Origin: Ceratotherium simum simum
Lineage: Eukaryota; Chordata; Mammalia; Perissodactyla; Rhinocerotidae
Assembly: GCF_000283155.1 (NCBI RefSeq)
Contig: NW_004454163.1
Span: 1,075,176 to 1,139,175 of the forward strand
Length of the DNA: 64,000 bases
Direction: 5' to 3'
Below are positions 11,453 to 22,369 of the stretch, in pieces. The translations under genes and the position numbers were made by a program. The number at the start of each line of letters is the position of its first letter. Within the stretch, counting starts at the first letter, position 1. Under the pieces are notes generated by a model, which was not told the DNA's origin, made no database searches, and worked only from the letters and a program-made list of their open reading frames with translations.

Positions 11453-13554
11453 TTTATCAGCCAAGGTGGGTGAGTGAGGTTGTGAATCACACACGGCAAT
11501 AGTCATTAAGGAAAATAAAGTAACTATGATAGTAGAGCAGGGAAACTGATTTTCTTATATGATTGATAACAAAGGATGTGTCTGTTTTACTTTCTTTTTG
11601 CAGTTCATTAACTGGTTCTGAAAGTAATTTCAGAAAAAGAGTTTTCAAAAGGTACTGACATCAGAATAACCAGTGACTTTCAGAGTCGTTATTTACTAGT
11701 ATGAATATATTTATTTGCATACACAAGTCTTGTCGAAGAGTATGCAAATTACTAAAGAAAAGCCTGGGAAAAATAGTAAATTATTAGAACTCTTACCATA
11801 TAAGAGGCATCTACTTACTCCTGCGCAGTGGAGACATTTCACCAGAGTCCGGCTGGAAGCTGCAGTTTTAGTCAATCTAACGCCTTGGCTTGCTTATGTT
11901 TGCCTGGACAAGAAGTAATGTGAAAGAACGCCAGAAGTGGAAACCTCAGCTCTCAGAAAGCAATATTTTCTTGACTCTCGGGGCTGCTGTCATTGTTACT
12001 GCTAATTCCAACTTGGCTCCTGCTGATCACTGGCAAAGGGATCTGATACTGTTTTACTTTCAATTTGGAGACATATTTTAGAATTTGCCTTGGGCAGAGA
12101 GCTCAAGTTATAACTGGTTTCATGCCAGCAAGATGAGAAGTTGTCAATACATGTTCATTGAATCGAATTGATTTGAATTGAACACAACTGGATACAATTA
12201 GTGTTATGACAGGGAAGAGGAGGTTTGTGGCAATTACTCAATATTTGTGGATCACCTACTATATACCAGTAGGCTGTGAAAGAGAGAGCAAAGCTAACAT
12301 CTCTGACGTCTAAAAGCTTCCGATCTTGCAATGGATGAGAGAGAGAAATACTATCTTCCTTCTAAAATATGTGGCTATAATGAGTGACGGCAGAACAAAC
12401 TGTCACCATGCCCCAGGCAACATTATAGAGAAGTTTCAAACCATATTTCAAGACAAGGCTGTAAATATATGTCCTTGGCAAATTACACTCATTATACCTC
12501 CCTGGTAGAGTTGTAATGTATTTAAATGTTTACCTATCATTCAGCATAATGCTTGCCATCTCATAAAAGCTCAACAATGCACAATCTTGCAGAATCAGGA
12601 TGGGGGCTTCTTGGCCATTTGCTAATGCAGTGCTTCCTTATGAACATGAATTTGGAAAACAACCTAGGAAATTGTTGTAGATCAAGGCCATTACTTCAGG
12701 AAATTCATGTAAGTTATAACATACAAAGTGGTGGAACTAAACATTGAGTACTTTCTAGATCTTTATGGGTTACATTTTCTTCACCTGGTTATTTTGTAAT
12801 AACTCTGTAAAAGAATTCAGGAAGCACCCCTTCAAAGTCCCAAATGAGAAAGGAAAGTATAATTGGATAGCATCTTTGATACAAAAGAGAGAGGGAGGGG
12901 TTTCAGGTAAGGAAGTTGGAACCAAATAATTTCCAACATGTTCTATCAAAGTCAAAAACATCTTTCAGCCCTCCTCTCTGAGCACAAGGGAAAGTACCAA
13001 ATGTTTCTTCAGACTGTTGGAAGAATCCAGAAATTAAATGGGAGACTTCTTCATCTAAGTGTTGGGTAACTAGGTAAACATGGTAATTATGTAACGTTTT
13101 CTTGAATAAAAGTAGAAGCATTTGACTAAAAAACTTTAAGCATTGATTTTAATCTCTTAGAATTTTAAACCATTTACTCACTGACTTTAAAAAAAAAGCA
13201 ACCTCTGTTTTTTTGTGGGTTTTTGTTTTGTTTTGTTTTTTTTAACTGGGCTTGGCAAGGACAAGTGACTCTCCATGGATCAGATTTTCCCTAAGTCACG
13301 TACCAATATTACCTATTTTTCTTCACTTTTTCTGTCTTCCTCCTCCCATTTCAACCACCACTAGCAGGCAACTTATTTCCTCAGGCTCATCAGGTCACTG
13401 ACTAAAGTATTTGCCAATGGAGTTCCTCTCTGTCCTAGTTCTGTGCTATGTATCTGATATTGCTCTCTTCTCTTTACTTGTTACTACATTTTTCCACTGA
13501 TGGTCCCCACCTTCAGGTTTAGATCTGATTTTATTGAAACATTCATAAACCTGC
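11453..13554. other. Single-copy DNA, no gene
   Basis: Several frames of 60-75 codons, none with splice or promoter context. A (TTTTG)n-like run is at about 13205-13240. No named repeat. Confidence 0.4.
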
Positions 13555-13757
13555 ATTGTAGTAGCTAGTCTTGGAGATGTTATCCATTTATCTTCACCTC
13601 CTTGTGTTCTCACTTCTGTGTAGTTTCCTCCCAGATGGTACCAGAGTTTGTTTGTGTGATCAATAGAATATGGCAGAAGTGATGGTATATCATGACCAAG
13701 ATTTGGTTCTGAAAGACTACAGTTTCTATCTTGATTCTGTCTGTGTGTCTGTGTTTG

Positions 13758-13789
<32 letters not shown>

Positions 13790-14125
13790 GTCACTTGCTC
13801 CAAAAGAGGTGAGCTGCCATATAATAAGGACACTCAGGCCGTCTGTGGAGAACGTAGTGAAGAATGGTGGCTTCTGGCCAATAGCTGCTAAGAATAGAGG
13901 CTTACCAACAACAACTTGGGTGAACTTGGAAAGTGATTCTCCAGTCTCAGTTGAGTCTTGAGATAAGTAAACCCTTGACTACATGTAACCTTGTGAGAGA
14001 CCCTGAGCAGAAACATCCAACTAAGCTGTTTCTGAATTCTTGACTCTCAGAAACTGTATGAGATAATAAATGTTTATTGTTACAAGCTGCTACATTTTGG
14101 GGTGATTTGTTACATAGCAATAGAT
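13555..14125 (+). mobile_element. MLT1-type LTR (ERVL-MaLR), solo
   Basis: The copy follows the MLT1 consensus: 'gatcaatagaatatggcaga', 'agctgccatataataaggac', 'ctgtttctgaattcttgact', 'agaaactgtatgagataata' and 'ttttggggtgatttgttaca'. The polyadenylation signal AATAAA is at 14065-14070. No internal retroviral sequence is adjacent, so it is a solo LTR. It carries a (GT)n microsatellite near its middle. Confidence 0.85.
13761..13789. repeat. (GT)n microsatellite
   Basis: A pure run of about 14 GT units inside the MLT1 LTR. It replaces part of the LTR middle. Confidence 0.95.
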
Positions 14126-14536
14126 AACTTAATACAAGCATAACATATACTCGTAGTATGACCTCTTTACTCAGCCTTCTCTTCTTTTCAGAGCTTGGCG
14201 TTAAGACATACTTCCTACATCTTGGATTCAATGCTCTAGAGTTGATACTTAGGTTTTTGTAAAACTACTGAGAGTAGCCTTCCCTGCCTTTCATGTTAGC
14301 CCAGATTATAGGGCTGAGCATCTGCTTTCATCCCCATCTCAGAGGAAGGAAACCTGAATAATCTGGTACCAGACTATCTTGAAAAATGGGGCCTCCAACT
14401 TAAAGCCCCTGCTTGATAGAGGGTTGGAGTATTTGGGGAGAGCAGGACACAGTTGCACAACCAAGTTTTAGCCTGTTTCATTTGGATCAGAAGTTTTTCT
14501 CCTCCCTTCCTATCACTGCAAAGACGAATACTCCAC
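14126..14536. other. Single-copy DNA, no gene
   Basis: A short gap between the MLT1 LTR and the Tigger remnant, with nothing recognised. Confidence 0.4.
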
Positions 14537-15152
14537 AGATATGGTTGATTCTCATTCATGTTCTACAAAGTCACTGCAAACACTGAATTAGTGAATACTG
14601 AACCATTGCTCCTAGGGGAAACAGAGTTGGGTTCTTGCAAGCTTCTGGTTACATTTTCATCAACTGATCAATATATAATCTTGTTTTATGTGTGTTTCTG
14701 TTTAACCTTATTTAATATATACTGTTGATTCATTTACATTGAACTTACAGCTAACATCACTGTAACTCAGGCCTCAACAAAGCTTATCTAACATATATTT
14801 TCTCCATAAGGCACATCAGAACCTTCTTGCGCTAATGAACACAAGACAGCAATTCAGCATTACATTTTGGGGCTATTTTAAACAGCGAAATCACCAATAA
14901 AAAACACAAATATGCAAAATGTGGAAAGGGCACTTTGTAGTATGAGAGCTGAAACAAGAAGGCAGAGCATCGCCTCATTCAACCTCCCCTAGGAATGGGC
15001 ACATCAGACAAGTCATATTTTTTCAACACTGTGCACATGTCCAGGAATGACCGCAGAAGTGCCTCAAGTACTGATTTCGAGGTTACAAATAAATTTTACC
15101 AAGTAAGCAAATTTGCAAATACGGAATCCACAAATAATAGGATCAACTGTAT
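14537..15152 (-). mobile_element. Tigger (pogo/Tc1) DNA transposon remnant
   Basis: The left end 'atggttgattctcatt' and the right end 'gatcaactgtatt' form diverged inverted repeats of the Tigger type. Characteristic internal phrases are 'ctgaaccattgctcctaggg' and 'aactgatcaatatataatc', and on the minus strand 'gcgcaagaaggttctgatgt' with 'tgccttatggagaaaatata'. The last two correspond to the start of the Tigger transposase (CENP-B-like DNA-binding domain). Most of the transposase is missing, so this is an internally deleted, inactive copy. Confidence 0.72.
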
Positions 15153-15540
15153 TTATTTGGTTCCTCAAATATTCTTAGTTCTAAACATGGTAGAGTCCTT
15201 GTCACGAAGGTACTTTCTATCTGGCTAGGAATATGAAAAATTGGAAGAGACAATGTCTGCTCTACAGCACTGGCTCTTGCATACTTTCAGTTAACCTGGA
15301 TACCTACTAACATACAGTATCAAACTGGTTTGGCTAGTGGGGTAAAAACCATTTTGAAGTTGGAATAGATGGATCCCTTTACCCAGTGAAGCAGGACAGT
15401 CTTGGCTTGCTTGTAAGAAGGTGCCAGTAATTGCTGTAAAACATTTAATATACTCAGATTTGAGACCTATTGATTCTAGTGCTTTCTTGATCTTACCAGA
15501 AGGCATCAACAGAGAATTTTTAGCAGCCACATTAAAACGG
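15153..15540. other. Single-copy DNA, no gene
   Basis: Nothing recognised between the Tigger remnant and the ERE. A 79-codon minus-strand frame (15291-15530) has no support. Confidence 0.4.
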
Positions 15541-15548
15541 CTACCTGG

Positions 15549-15871
15549 GGCCGGCCCGGTGGCTTAGCGGTTAAGTGCGCGCGCTCCGCTACTGGCGACC
15601 CGGGTTCGCATCTTGGGCGCGCACCGATGCACTGCTTCTCTGGCCATGCTGAGGCCGCGTCCCACATACAGCAACTAGAAGGATGTGCAACTATGATGTA
15701 CAACTATCTACTGGGGCTTTGGGGGAAAAAAAGGAGGAGGATTGGCAATAGATATTAGCTCAGAGCTGGTCTTCCTCAGCAAAAAGAGGAGGATTAGCAT
15801 GGATGTTAGCTCAGGGCTGATCTTCCTCACCAAAAAAAAAAAATAAAAAAGAGAGAGTAAAAAAAAAAATG
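15549..15871 (+). mobile_element. ERE SINE, well preserved, two 3' units
   Basis: The head GGGGCCGGCCCGG is intact (15547-15559), with the A box TGGCTTAGCGG at 15560-15570 and the B-box region GGTTCGCATC at 15603-15612. The body has 'cagcaactagaaggatgtgc' and 'tactggggctttggggg'. Two 3' units follow ('gattggcaatagatattagc' and 'gattagcatggatgttagct') and then a long A-rich tail to about 15870. The flanks ctacctgg (15541-15548) and ttacctgg (15872-15879) are a TSD with one mismatch. It is one of the younger copies in the window. Confidence 0.95.
15560..15612 (+). promoter_or_regulatory. Internal Pol III promoter (A and B boxes) of ERE
   Basis: The A box at 15560-15570 fits TRGCNNAGYGG exactly. 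The B-box region at 15603-15612 starts GGTTCG as expected but departs from the consensus after that. The spacing of about 33 bp is normal for a type 2 Pol III promoter. Activity is not implied. Confidence 0.7.
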
Positions 15872-15879
15872 TTACCTGG

Positions 15880-16467
15880 CTGATAGCAATTGTAAGACTC
15901 AAAGACATAATTAGTGTTAGATGAATTTCCACTGTAGATATACTAAAATGTAAAACAAACAAAATAGGAAAAACAAGCAGAAAAAAGTGGCAAATAATTC
16001 ATGAATTCAGATTATCATATTATTACATTACATTAATTTATTTCATTTAAATTATAATTTCCCCAATCATATCAAAGACAGTTTTTCCAACTAGGAAATA
16101 AATGAACTGAGATAGTCTTAAATACTTAGAGAATGGTACCCCATTTGTTCAGGCTTAAACGTTTTTTTTCAACTTCTACCCAAAAAAGAATTGTCCTCCT
16201 TTTTTTTTTCACTAACTCGTAATATTTACTTCTTAACAATACCTATTTCCTTCATATCTGCTCCCGCCTCTGGTTGCATTTTGATTATTCATTTAAACTC
16301 CCATTTAACATCTTCTTCCTGTGGTTTGAATTTTTACTGCTGTAGTTACTTCTTGGAAGTACATCACAGAAAGGTGCTGGGTTAATAAAGAGCTCTACTT
16401 TTACTTCTTCTCTGAGTCTGACCTTTCATGCATCCCTTTCCTCTGGTTTGTTTTTGATAGTCCAATT
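15880..16467. other. Single-copy AT-rich DNA, no gene
   Basis: Includes a T-rich run near 16199-16210. The AATAAAG at 16384-16390 is not linked to any gene signal. Confidence 0.4.
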
Positions 16468-16625
16468 TAGTGGTTCTTAAACCCTGGTGAATATCTGAAT
16501 CTTCCATGGATCTTCTTAAAAACACAGCTGCTGTAGCCATGTCTTAGAGTGTCTGAGTCAGATCTTGAACGGGATCTAGGCATGGGAAGCACAGGGTGCA
16601 CCATCAGGAGTGTCCAGGTAAGCTC
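16468..16625. mobile_element. MER5A-type hAT remnant
   Basis: It starts 'agtggttcttaaaccctggt', continues 'gaatcttccatggatcttct' and 'aaaaacacagctgctg', and keeps the MER5A order, but the right half is strongly diverged. Confidence 0.5.
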
Positions 16626-17785
16626 TGGTGCTCTTAGACTTGTTCACATTCCTAAGAAGGATACATCTGCCTGCAAATTTTGCTGCCCCTGGCTACACGG
16701 GCTTTAACTTTGGCTTCTTAATAGACCTAACCCTGCCAGTGCAAATTTCTACTCCTAATAGCTAAACGTGTACATTGCCATTAATTCATAGAGTTTATTT
16801 GCTGCATTTTGATAACCATTAAATCATACAGAATTTCCAGCTAAGAAATTTAATTTATGCATACTACTAAAAGAATAGATGTGAATTAGTTAATATTATA
16901 TCATTGTGGGATAGGTAGATGCCTTTTAATTTTTTCTGAGAAAACATTTTAAGTAAAAGATTACATTAATAAAGAGAATTCCAGGTTTTGAACTAGACTG
17001 TTGAAGTGATTCTTTTATATTGATTAGAGTTTTTGGATCCATCAAATCAGATTCAGAAATTGATCTATTCTACATCTGTGCATGGCTAATCTGTTTTCAC
17101 TTTTAAAGACTACATCCTTTAAGAAGCCTACTTCAATTATTTGGTATTATATAATAATTCTCTACTCGGGGTAATTTAATCTTTGCCTTTTTTAATAATA
17201 CCAAGCAATACAAGAGTCAAAATGTTATGTCTGAATGAAAATGGTTTTGTAGCCTTTTGTTCCATTATGAAAAAAACTGAAAACAAGAAATATATTTACA
17301 TGTTCTAAAAAAAATGCATAGCGTAGATTAAATGCTTAATATGATTGCCATGAAAACAAATCGATAATGAAACCCTTCAAACATTGAAGCAATCAAACAC
17401 ATCTGAATAACGTTAATTGGAACTCATGATATATTTTATAAATCAAAGATGGCAAATCAATAACAAGGTTGAAGTTACAACTGTGGTGATCAGTCTTGGT
17501 TGCATTTTCCTGACAAGTGACCACATAATATTGATTGGGAAGAAGCTTATATTGAATAGATGGGATAAGCTGACGTCTGGCCCATTCACTGCTTACAGCC
17601 ACAAAGAAGATTGAGACTTAATAAATTAGTTCTCTTATGTGTACATAATTACATAAGCAAACAAGAAATACTCATGTGAGAGTAGTGGCATTGTTAAATT
17701 AAATGGTTAGTATATGTTGGATTATATGAAATTGAAAATAGGAAGCTGTGTCATAAATCATAGACTCTTAGAAGCAAAAGATACC
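16626..17785. other. Single-copy DNA, no gene
   Basis: Ordinary AT-rich sequence with no nameable repeat. Two overlapping frames near 17393-17614 lie on opposite strands and look like chance. Confidence 0.4.
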
Positions 17786-17789
17786 TTAG

Positions 17790-17905
17790 AGACCTTAATT
17801 CAACACTCATTTTACAGATGTGGAAACAAAGATGCAGAGCAGATAAATTATTTGATCAAGCCAAAACAATAGGTTATATCTATGTCTAGAAACCAAGACA
17901 ATATT
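17790..17905 (-). mobile_element. MIR-type SINE fragment
   Basis: 'cattttacagatgtggaaac' followed by 'agatgcagagcagataaatt' and 'gatcaagcc' matches the antisense MIR core. Confidence 0.6.
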
Positions 17906-17942
17906 CTTTTAGTTTCTGATGTATATATGTAATACTAGAAAT

Positions 17943-17975
17943 CACACACACACCATTATATATATATATATCTAT
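17943..17975. repeat. (CA)n and (TA)n microsatellites
   Basis: A CA run of five to six units is followed by a TA run of about eight units, separated by 'cca'. Confidence 0.85.
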
Positions 17976-18585
17976 ATAAAATTAATATAATATTTCTATT
18001 GCAAAAGATATTCTATGAGTTGGTTTTCTGGAATTTGGATTCTATTTTACCAGAAATGGAATTTTACTTACAAAAGGTAGATCCATAAAAGTTTTCATGC
18101 CAAAAACCCGTCTTTCCTTCTGCAATTGGAAAGATGACTGGTAAAACTTTTCAATTCATATAAATTTAGAAGAAAAAGTTTAAATCTAAAATGTTTTATT
18201 ATAAATTTAAATAGCAGCAATGAATAAAATTTCTAGTATGTTTTGTAGGTTGACATTCTATAATATGTGTCTATACTGGAATTGTGTTTTAAGTCAGTTG
18301 ACCAGACTATATGTCGGTTTTATGAACCATTGGCCCAAAAATATATATTTCAAGATCCTTAGCATAGCATATAGATTCCTTCACGATCTTAAAAGGGATG
18401 CCCTTTCTTTCTGTCATAATCCAGCTGAGCTATTTCCCTTGACTTTCAAACCAAATATAATGATTCATTGTCATCTTCTAATACATATTGTAAATCATCA
18501 TGGAGAATTTTACACTTCCAGTGTTTCCATTCACAAACTCTAATTAGTGTTTAATCATCTCCAACCCTATTAATCACTGACTCTG
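17976..18585. other. Single-copy AT-rich DNA, no gene
   Basis: A 107-codon frame at 18220-18543 shows no domain and no transcript signal, and lies in AT-rich DNA. I do not call it a gene. Confidence 0.45.
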
Positions 18586-19125
18586 TATCGGTTACCTATT
18601 ACTTTATAACAAACCACCCTAAAGTCTAGTGCCTTGAAACAACCATTTATTTAACTCATAATTATGTGGGTTAGCAGTTTGGGTTGGCCTCAGCTGGACT
18701 GTTCTTCAGTTGGCCTCAACCAAGATCACTTATGTAAATAGAGTCAACTGCCAGTCAGTGGAAGGCTCTGTTTCTGGGGATTGGCTGGCTGTAGGCTGTG
18801 ATGACAGAAGTGACTGGGCCATGCGTCACACATCAAACAGCAGACCAACCAGGGCTTTGTCACACAGTGGTGGTGGCAGGGAGCAAAGAGCATAAGTAGA
18901 GGAAAAACCTCATTGTGCAACAACTTTTACAACAACTTTTAAGTCTCTGCTTGTATCATAATGCTAGTGTTCTATTGGCCGATAAAAGTGACATGGTCAA
19001 CCCAGATTCAAGGCATGAATTAACAGGCTGTACCTCTTGATAAGAAGACCTGGAAAATCACATAGATGGATAGACACAGAGATGAGAATTTGTCATCATT
19101 TTTATAATCTATCATACGTTGGTAC
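18586..19125 (-). mobile_element. MLT1-type LTR, minus strand, solo
   Basis: The plus strand shows the reverse-complemented 3' end first: 'cctattactttataacaaac', 'caccctaaagtctagtgcct' and 'tgaaacaaccatttattt'. Near the end come 'ttctattggccgataaaagt', 'agattcaaggcatgaatt' and 'ttataatctatcatac', the antisense of the MLT1 5' end ('tgtggtagatta'). No internal ERV sequence is present. Confidence 0.8.
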
Positions 19126-19169
19126 TGCTCATGATGGCTCAGTTGCCTGAATAGAATGTCAGAAAATTA

Positions 19170-19860
19170 AATCTTCCTGTTTCCAATTCCCTTATCTGCA
19201 ATACATTTTCCATGAAGTAATCTGAGTGATACTTCAAAATGTAAATCAAATTACGCTATTTCCCTAATTAAAATCTTCCTATGGCTTGTCATCCTACTTG
19301 GAAAAGAAAATTTAAGTTCTTACCCTGATTTATAAGACCCTAAAAGATCTTCCCCCATTTTTACTTCCCATCCATGCACCATTCTATCCTGCCCAGGATT
19401 CACTGTGCTTGATCCACACCAGCCTGTTCTCCAATACATTGAGTTTATTCTCCTTAAAAGCCTTTGTAATTGCTGTCCCTGGAGTCAGGACTTCTGAAAG
19501 GAACACTCCTACTTAGCTCTTTCTCATTTTGCAGGCTCATTGCCAATGTCAACTTCATAGAAAGGGCTTTCTTGACTGTTTTCTGTAAGGTAGCCATGCT
19601 TTTCCCTAGGTCCTTCCCAAACGCAATTTATTACATTAATACTGAGGTGGGAGCTGGGGGAATGGTGTCAGCATAGTTCTCATCAGTATTTGAAATTATC
19701 TTGCATATTTATTCACTTTGATAAGATCTATTTCCTTGCTATCTTTGTAAACCAAATGAAAGTAGAGACCTTGTCTATCATAATCACTGCTGCATTCTTA
19801 ATGAAGGACTGATGCTTGACTTACTATTTGTTGAATTAAGAAATGATATGCTTCAGATCT
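19170..19860 (+). mobile_element. LINE-2 3' region
   Basis: Running similarity to the LINE-2 3' consensus includes 'gctatttccctaattaaaat', 'cttcctatggcttgtcatcc', 'taagaccctaaaagatcttc', 'gcctgttctccaatac', 'gcctttgtaattgctgtccc', 'tgaaattatcttgcatattt' and 'ttgttgaattaagaaatga'. This covers the end of the reverse-transcriptase-element 3' region and the terminal tail. No open frame of the element survives. Confidence 0.75.
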
Positions 19861-21120
19861 TGGAAAAAGCTGTGAAAAATAACACAGGGCTCTTTCCATA
19901 CCCTTGGCAGCTTTTAGTAATGAGCTGAAGCCCAACCATTCCAAAGCTCATCCTCCTAAGGGTTTTTTCTTTGGTAAGAGTCTCTACACTATTGTTGTAC
20001 ATGATCCTAACAGGATTAAAGCATTCATCTTCAGGGTGTGTAGGTCAGGTAGGACTTCAGGAGTGTCTACATAACCAAAGGGGAAACAATGGTCTTCATT
20101 TGAAATTAATTTTCTCTAACATCTAAATGAGTGATATTGTAGTTCTACCAGATATGACAAAGGGAAAATGATAAAGGTTGAAGAAAATTGAAGACCTGAA
20201 TGATGGAGGGAAGTAAATATTGAGAGGAGAAACAAGAGAATTGTGGATTTAGTGACACGGAAGACAAACTCCATTGACTTGCTTTGATTAACCCTATTTT
20301 CTCTTAACTTAGTAGACACAAAAATATAAGCCACGTCTGGAGTATTTTTGTCATTCCTGACTGAAAATACAGGCAGCTGTGTTTTAGAAGATTTATGAAT
20401 ATTTTTAACACAGATCATGTAAAGGATTTCAAGTCTCAGTGGAATAAAGTATACTTGACAGCAGAGTTATAACCAGAAGCACTGGTAAGAACAGAGTTAT
20501 GGAAATTAAGGAATGTGTCCTAGATTTATAAGAGTGTACACCAAATAGTTCAGTCTTATAATTACCTTAGAGAATTGGAAGCGAAAAGAAAATATCTGCT
20601 AAACTGCAAAATATGCTATCTTCTTTCTCAGTGCTGCCCACTGGGGTATTTTTTTTTAAATGTTGTGTGGGTATTGTAACAAAATGGCATTCTTGAGATT
20701 GTTTATGTTGTAATATTGATGTTTCCAGAAGATTTGTGGTATATCAAAATGTCTAAAAGAAAATCTATTTTAAACACTGACTAGAGGGAGCATATATTTT
20801 GCTTAGTTGAATTCTCAGCTGAGTACGCAGAATACTTTATATACTTATTATACGTGAAGCTGTATGCATAATATATGTATATATTTCACTGTTTTTATTT
20901 TTGAATTTTTTGTTTGTTTTTATTAGAATGGTAATATCCTGTTCCTAGACTCATTCAAATCTTTATAGAACTACATCGTTAAACTTAGTAATCAGGTTTT
21001 TTTTTTTTAAATTATTGTAGCTGTTGTTCTATTTTCATGTATTCAGACCCCTGAATATCACAGCTGTTGGAACATAAATATACACTCAAGTAGATTGGGA
21101 ATATTTAGGAATCAACATTA
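19861..21120. other. Single-copy DNA, no gene
   Basis: A 100-codon minus-strand frame at 20116-20418 has no recognisable domain. Nothing else of note. Confidence 0.4.
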
Positions 21121-21124
21121 TTTG

Positions 21125-21220
21125 CTCACTTATTCAATAAAGGTATGCTTATTGAACATGTACTAGGTGGAGGGACTAGGCAAGTGACTGTGGAAAATGT
21201 AAGATAAGAAGACAAATTTC
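21125..21220 (-). mobile_element. LINE-2/MIR-type 3' end fragment
   Basis: 'tcacttattcaataaaggta' followed by 'tattgaacatgtactaggtg' matches the antisense LINE-2 3' end ('ttcattcaacaaatatttat...gcacctactatgtg'). Confidence 0.5.
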
Positions 21221-21299
21221 TTTTTAAAAAAGTAATTTAAACTATTTTGTGGTAAAGATAATACACTTTCACAAATCAGTAAAGTGTAAGATGGAAAGC

Positions 21300-21377
21300 A
21301 CTGTGCAATTAAATTGTACACTTTAAATGAGTGAATTTGTAGTATATGAATTATATCTCAATAAATCTGTTAAAAAA
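21300..21377 (+). mobile_element. LINE-1 (L1M) 3' terminal fragment
   Basis: 'aaattgtacactttaaatga', 'gtgaatttgtagtatatgaa' and 'ttatatctcaataaatctgt', then an A-rich end, match the last about 80 bp of L1M-type 3' UTRs. It is severely 5' truncated. Confidence 0.75.
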
Positions 21378-21720
21378 ACACTGTGTGCAAACTGATATTT
21401 ACAAAAACATGACTGATCAAAGTGGATCCTTTGAGGGCTGGTATCAGCTAGTAGGCACAGACACAGCTGTATAGTTCTTTAATCTTGACATCTATTCTGA
21501 TTGGGGTGGTCTCTGTTCTGATTGGTTAGTGCAGAGGCTTTACCAGTTATAAAGTATTTGATCATGACCCTTGCTTCCAGCTAGAGATTTGCAGTAGAAA
21601 AAAGTCTTTGAAAGAAGAGCAAAATTTGGAGAAAGAACTGTGAGACCAAGTAAAATGCAAATGGAAGAAATTCAAAAGTAGTAGCCTACTAGGATAAATG
21701 CTTAGGACAGAACGTTTTAG
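21378..21720. other. Single-copy DNA with promoter-like motif cluster
   Basis: No gene. The stretch includes two ATTGG motifs and a TATA-like motif, entered separately. Confidence 0.35.
21500..21554 (+). promoter_or_regulatory. Two inverted CCAAT boxes and a TATA-like motif
   Basis: 'ttctgattgg' occurs twice, giving ATTGG at 21500-21504 and 21521-21525, exactly 21 bp apart. TTATAAAG follows at 21547-21554. This arrangement is promoter-like and could derive from an old LTR, but no transcript evidence or LTR boundary is visible. Confidence 0.25.
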
Positions 21721-21724
21721 AGAA

Positions 21725-22140
21725 TGGTCAAGGAAGCACGTGTATCAGCTTATTAGAAATGCAGATTTCTTAGCTCCACCTCAAATCTAGGAAATCTGAT
21801 TTCTTATGGGTAAAACTAAGCAAGTTTCTTTTTTTTCTTTTTTGTTTTTTGTGAGGAAGTTCAGCCCTGAGCTAACATCCATGCCAATCCTCCTCTTTTC
21901 GCTGAGGAATACTGGCTCTGAGCTAACATCCGTGCCCATCTTCCTCCACTTTATATGGATGCTGCCACAGCATGGCCTGACAAGTGGTGCATCGGTGAGT
22001 GCCCGGGATCCAAACCCCGGGCCACCAGCAGCGGAGCACATGCACTTAACCGCTATGCCACAGGGCTGGCCCTGCAAGTTTCTTTTTAATAAGCACCCTC
22101 AGATAATTTTTAAGGATTGAAGCAAAAAGTTTGAGAGCCC
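21725..22140. mobile_element. MER5A-like hAT remnant split by an ERE
   Basis: The left half (21725-21819) has 'gtatcagcttattagaaatg' and 'cagatttcttagctccacct'. The right half (22088-22140) has 'aagcaccctcagataatttt' and 'agtttgagagccctt'. Joined in order they follow the MER5 consensus. An ERE with a 14-bp TSD separates the halves. Confidence 0.65.
21834..22073 (-). mobile_element. ERE SINE, minus strand, inside a MER5A-like element
   Basis: It has a T-rich tail, two 3' units ('ctgagctaacatccatgcca' and 'ctgagctaacatccgtgccc'), 'gctgccacagcatggcctga' and the head end 'ccacagggctggccc'. The 14-bp TSD gcaagtttcttttt is at 21820-21833 and 22074-22087. Frames of about 100 codons on both strands here only reflect the SINE. 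Confidence 0.95.
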
Positions 22141-22369
22141 TTAGCTTACAGCACATCTTTACTACTTAGCAGAGTTTGACTGATGAAACTATTGAGACAG
22201 AAGAATGACTTTGAAAACTAGACAGAGGTTTGTTTCAGCTTTGTGGATAGGGATAAAATAGTTTACAGAGATAGCTGGAGATGAGATTACTGACGTTTTG
22301 CTCAATTTATTTAAATCAATTGCAATTTCCTAATCATTAAGAAATCGTATAAAAATATAACAAAAATTG

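Noticed and set aside
13670..13961. Two overlapping frames with Val-Cys repeats
   Set aside because: They are translations of the (GT)n microsatellite inside an MLT1 LTR.
15549..15640. Possible tRNA gene (A and B boxes, tRNA-like head)
   Set aside because: The cloverleaf is not complete and the sequence continues into the ERE body and A-rich tail with a TSD, so it is a SINE. The same holds for the heads at 59007, 41138 and 62317.
18220..18543. 107-codon plus-strand frame
   Set aside because: AT-rich, no domain, no promoter, no splice sites; the length is not unusual for chance in 64 kb of six-frame AT-rich DNA.
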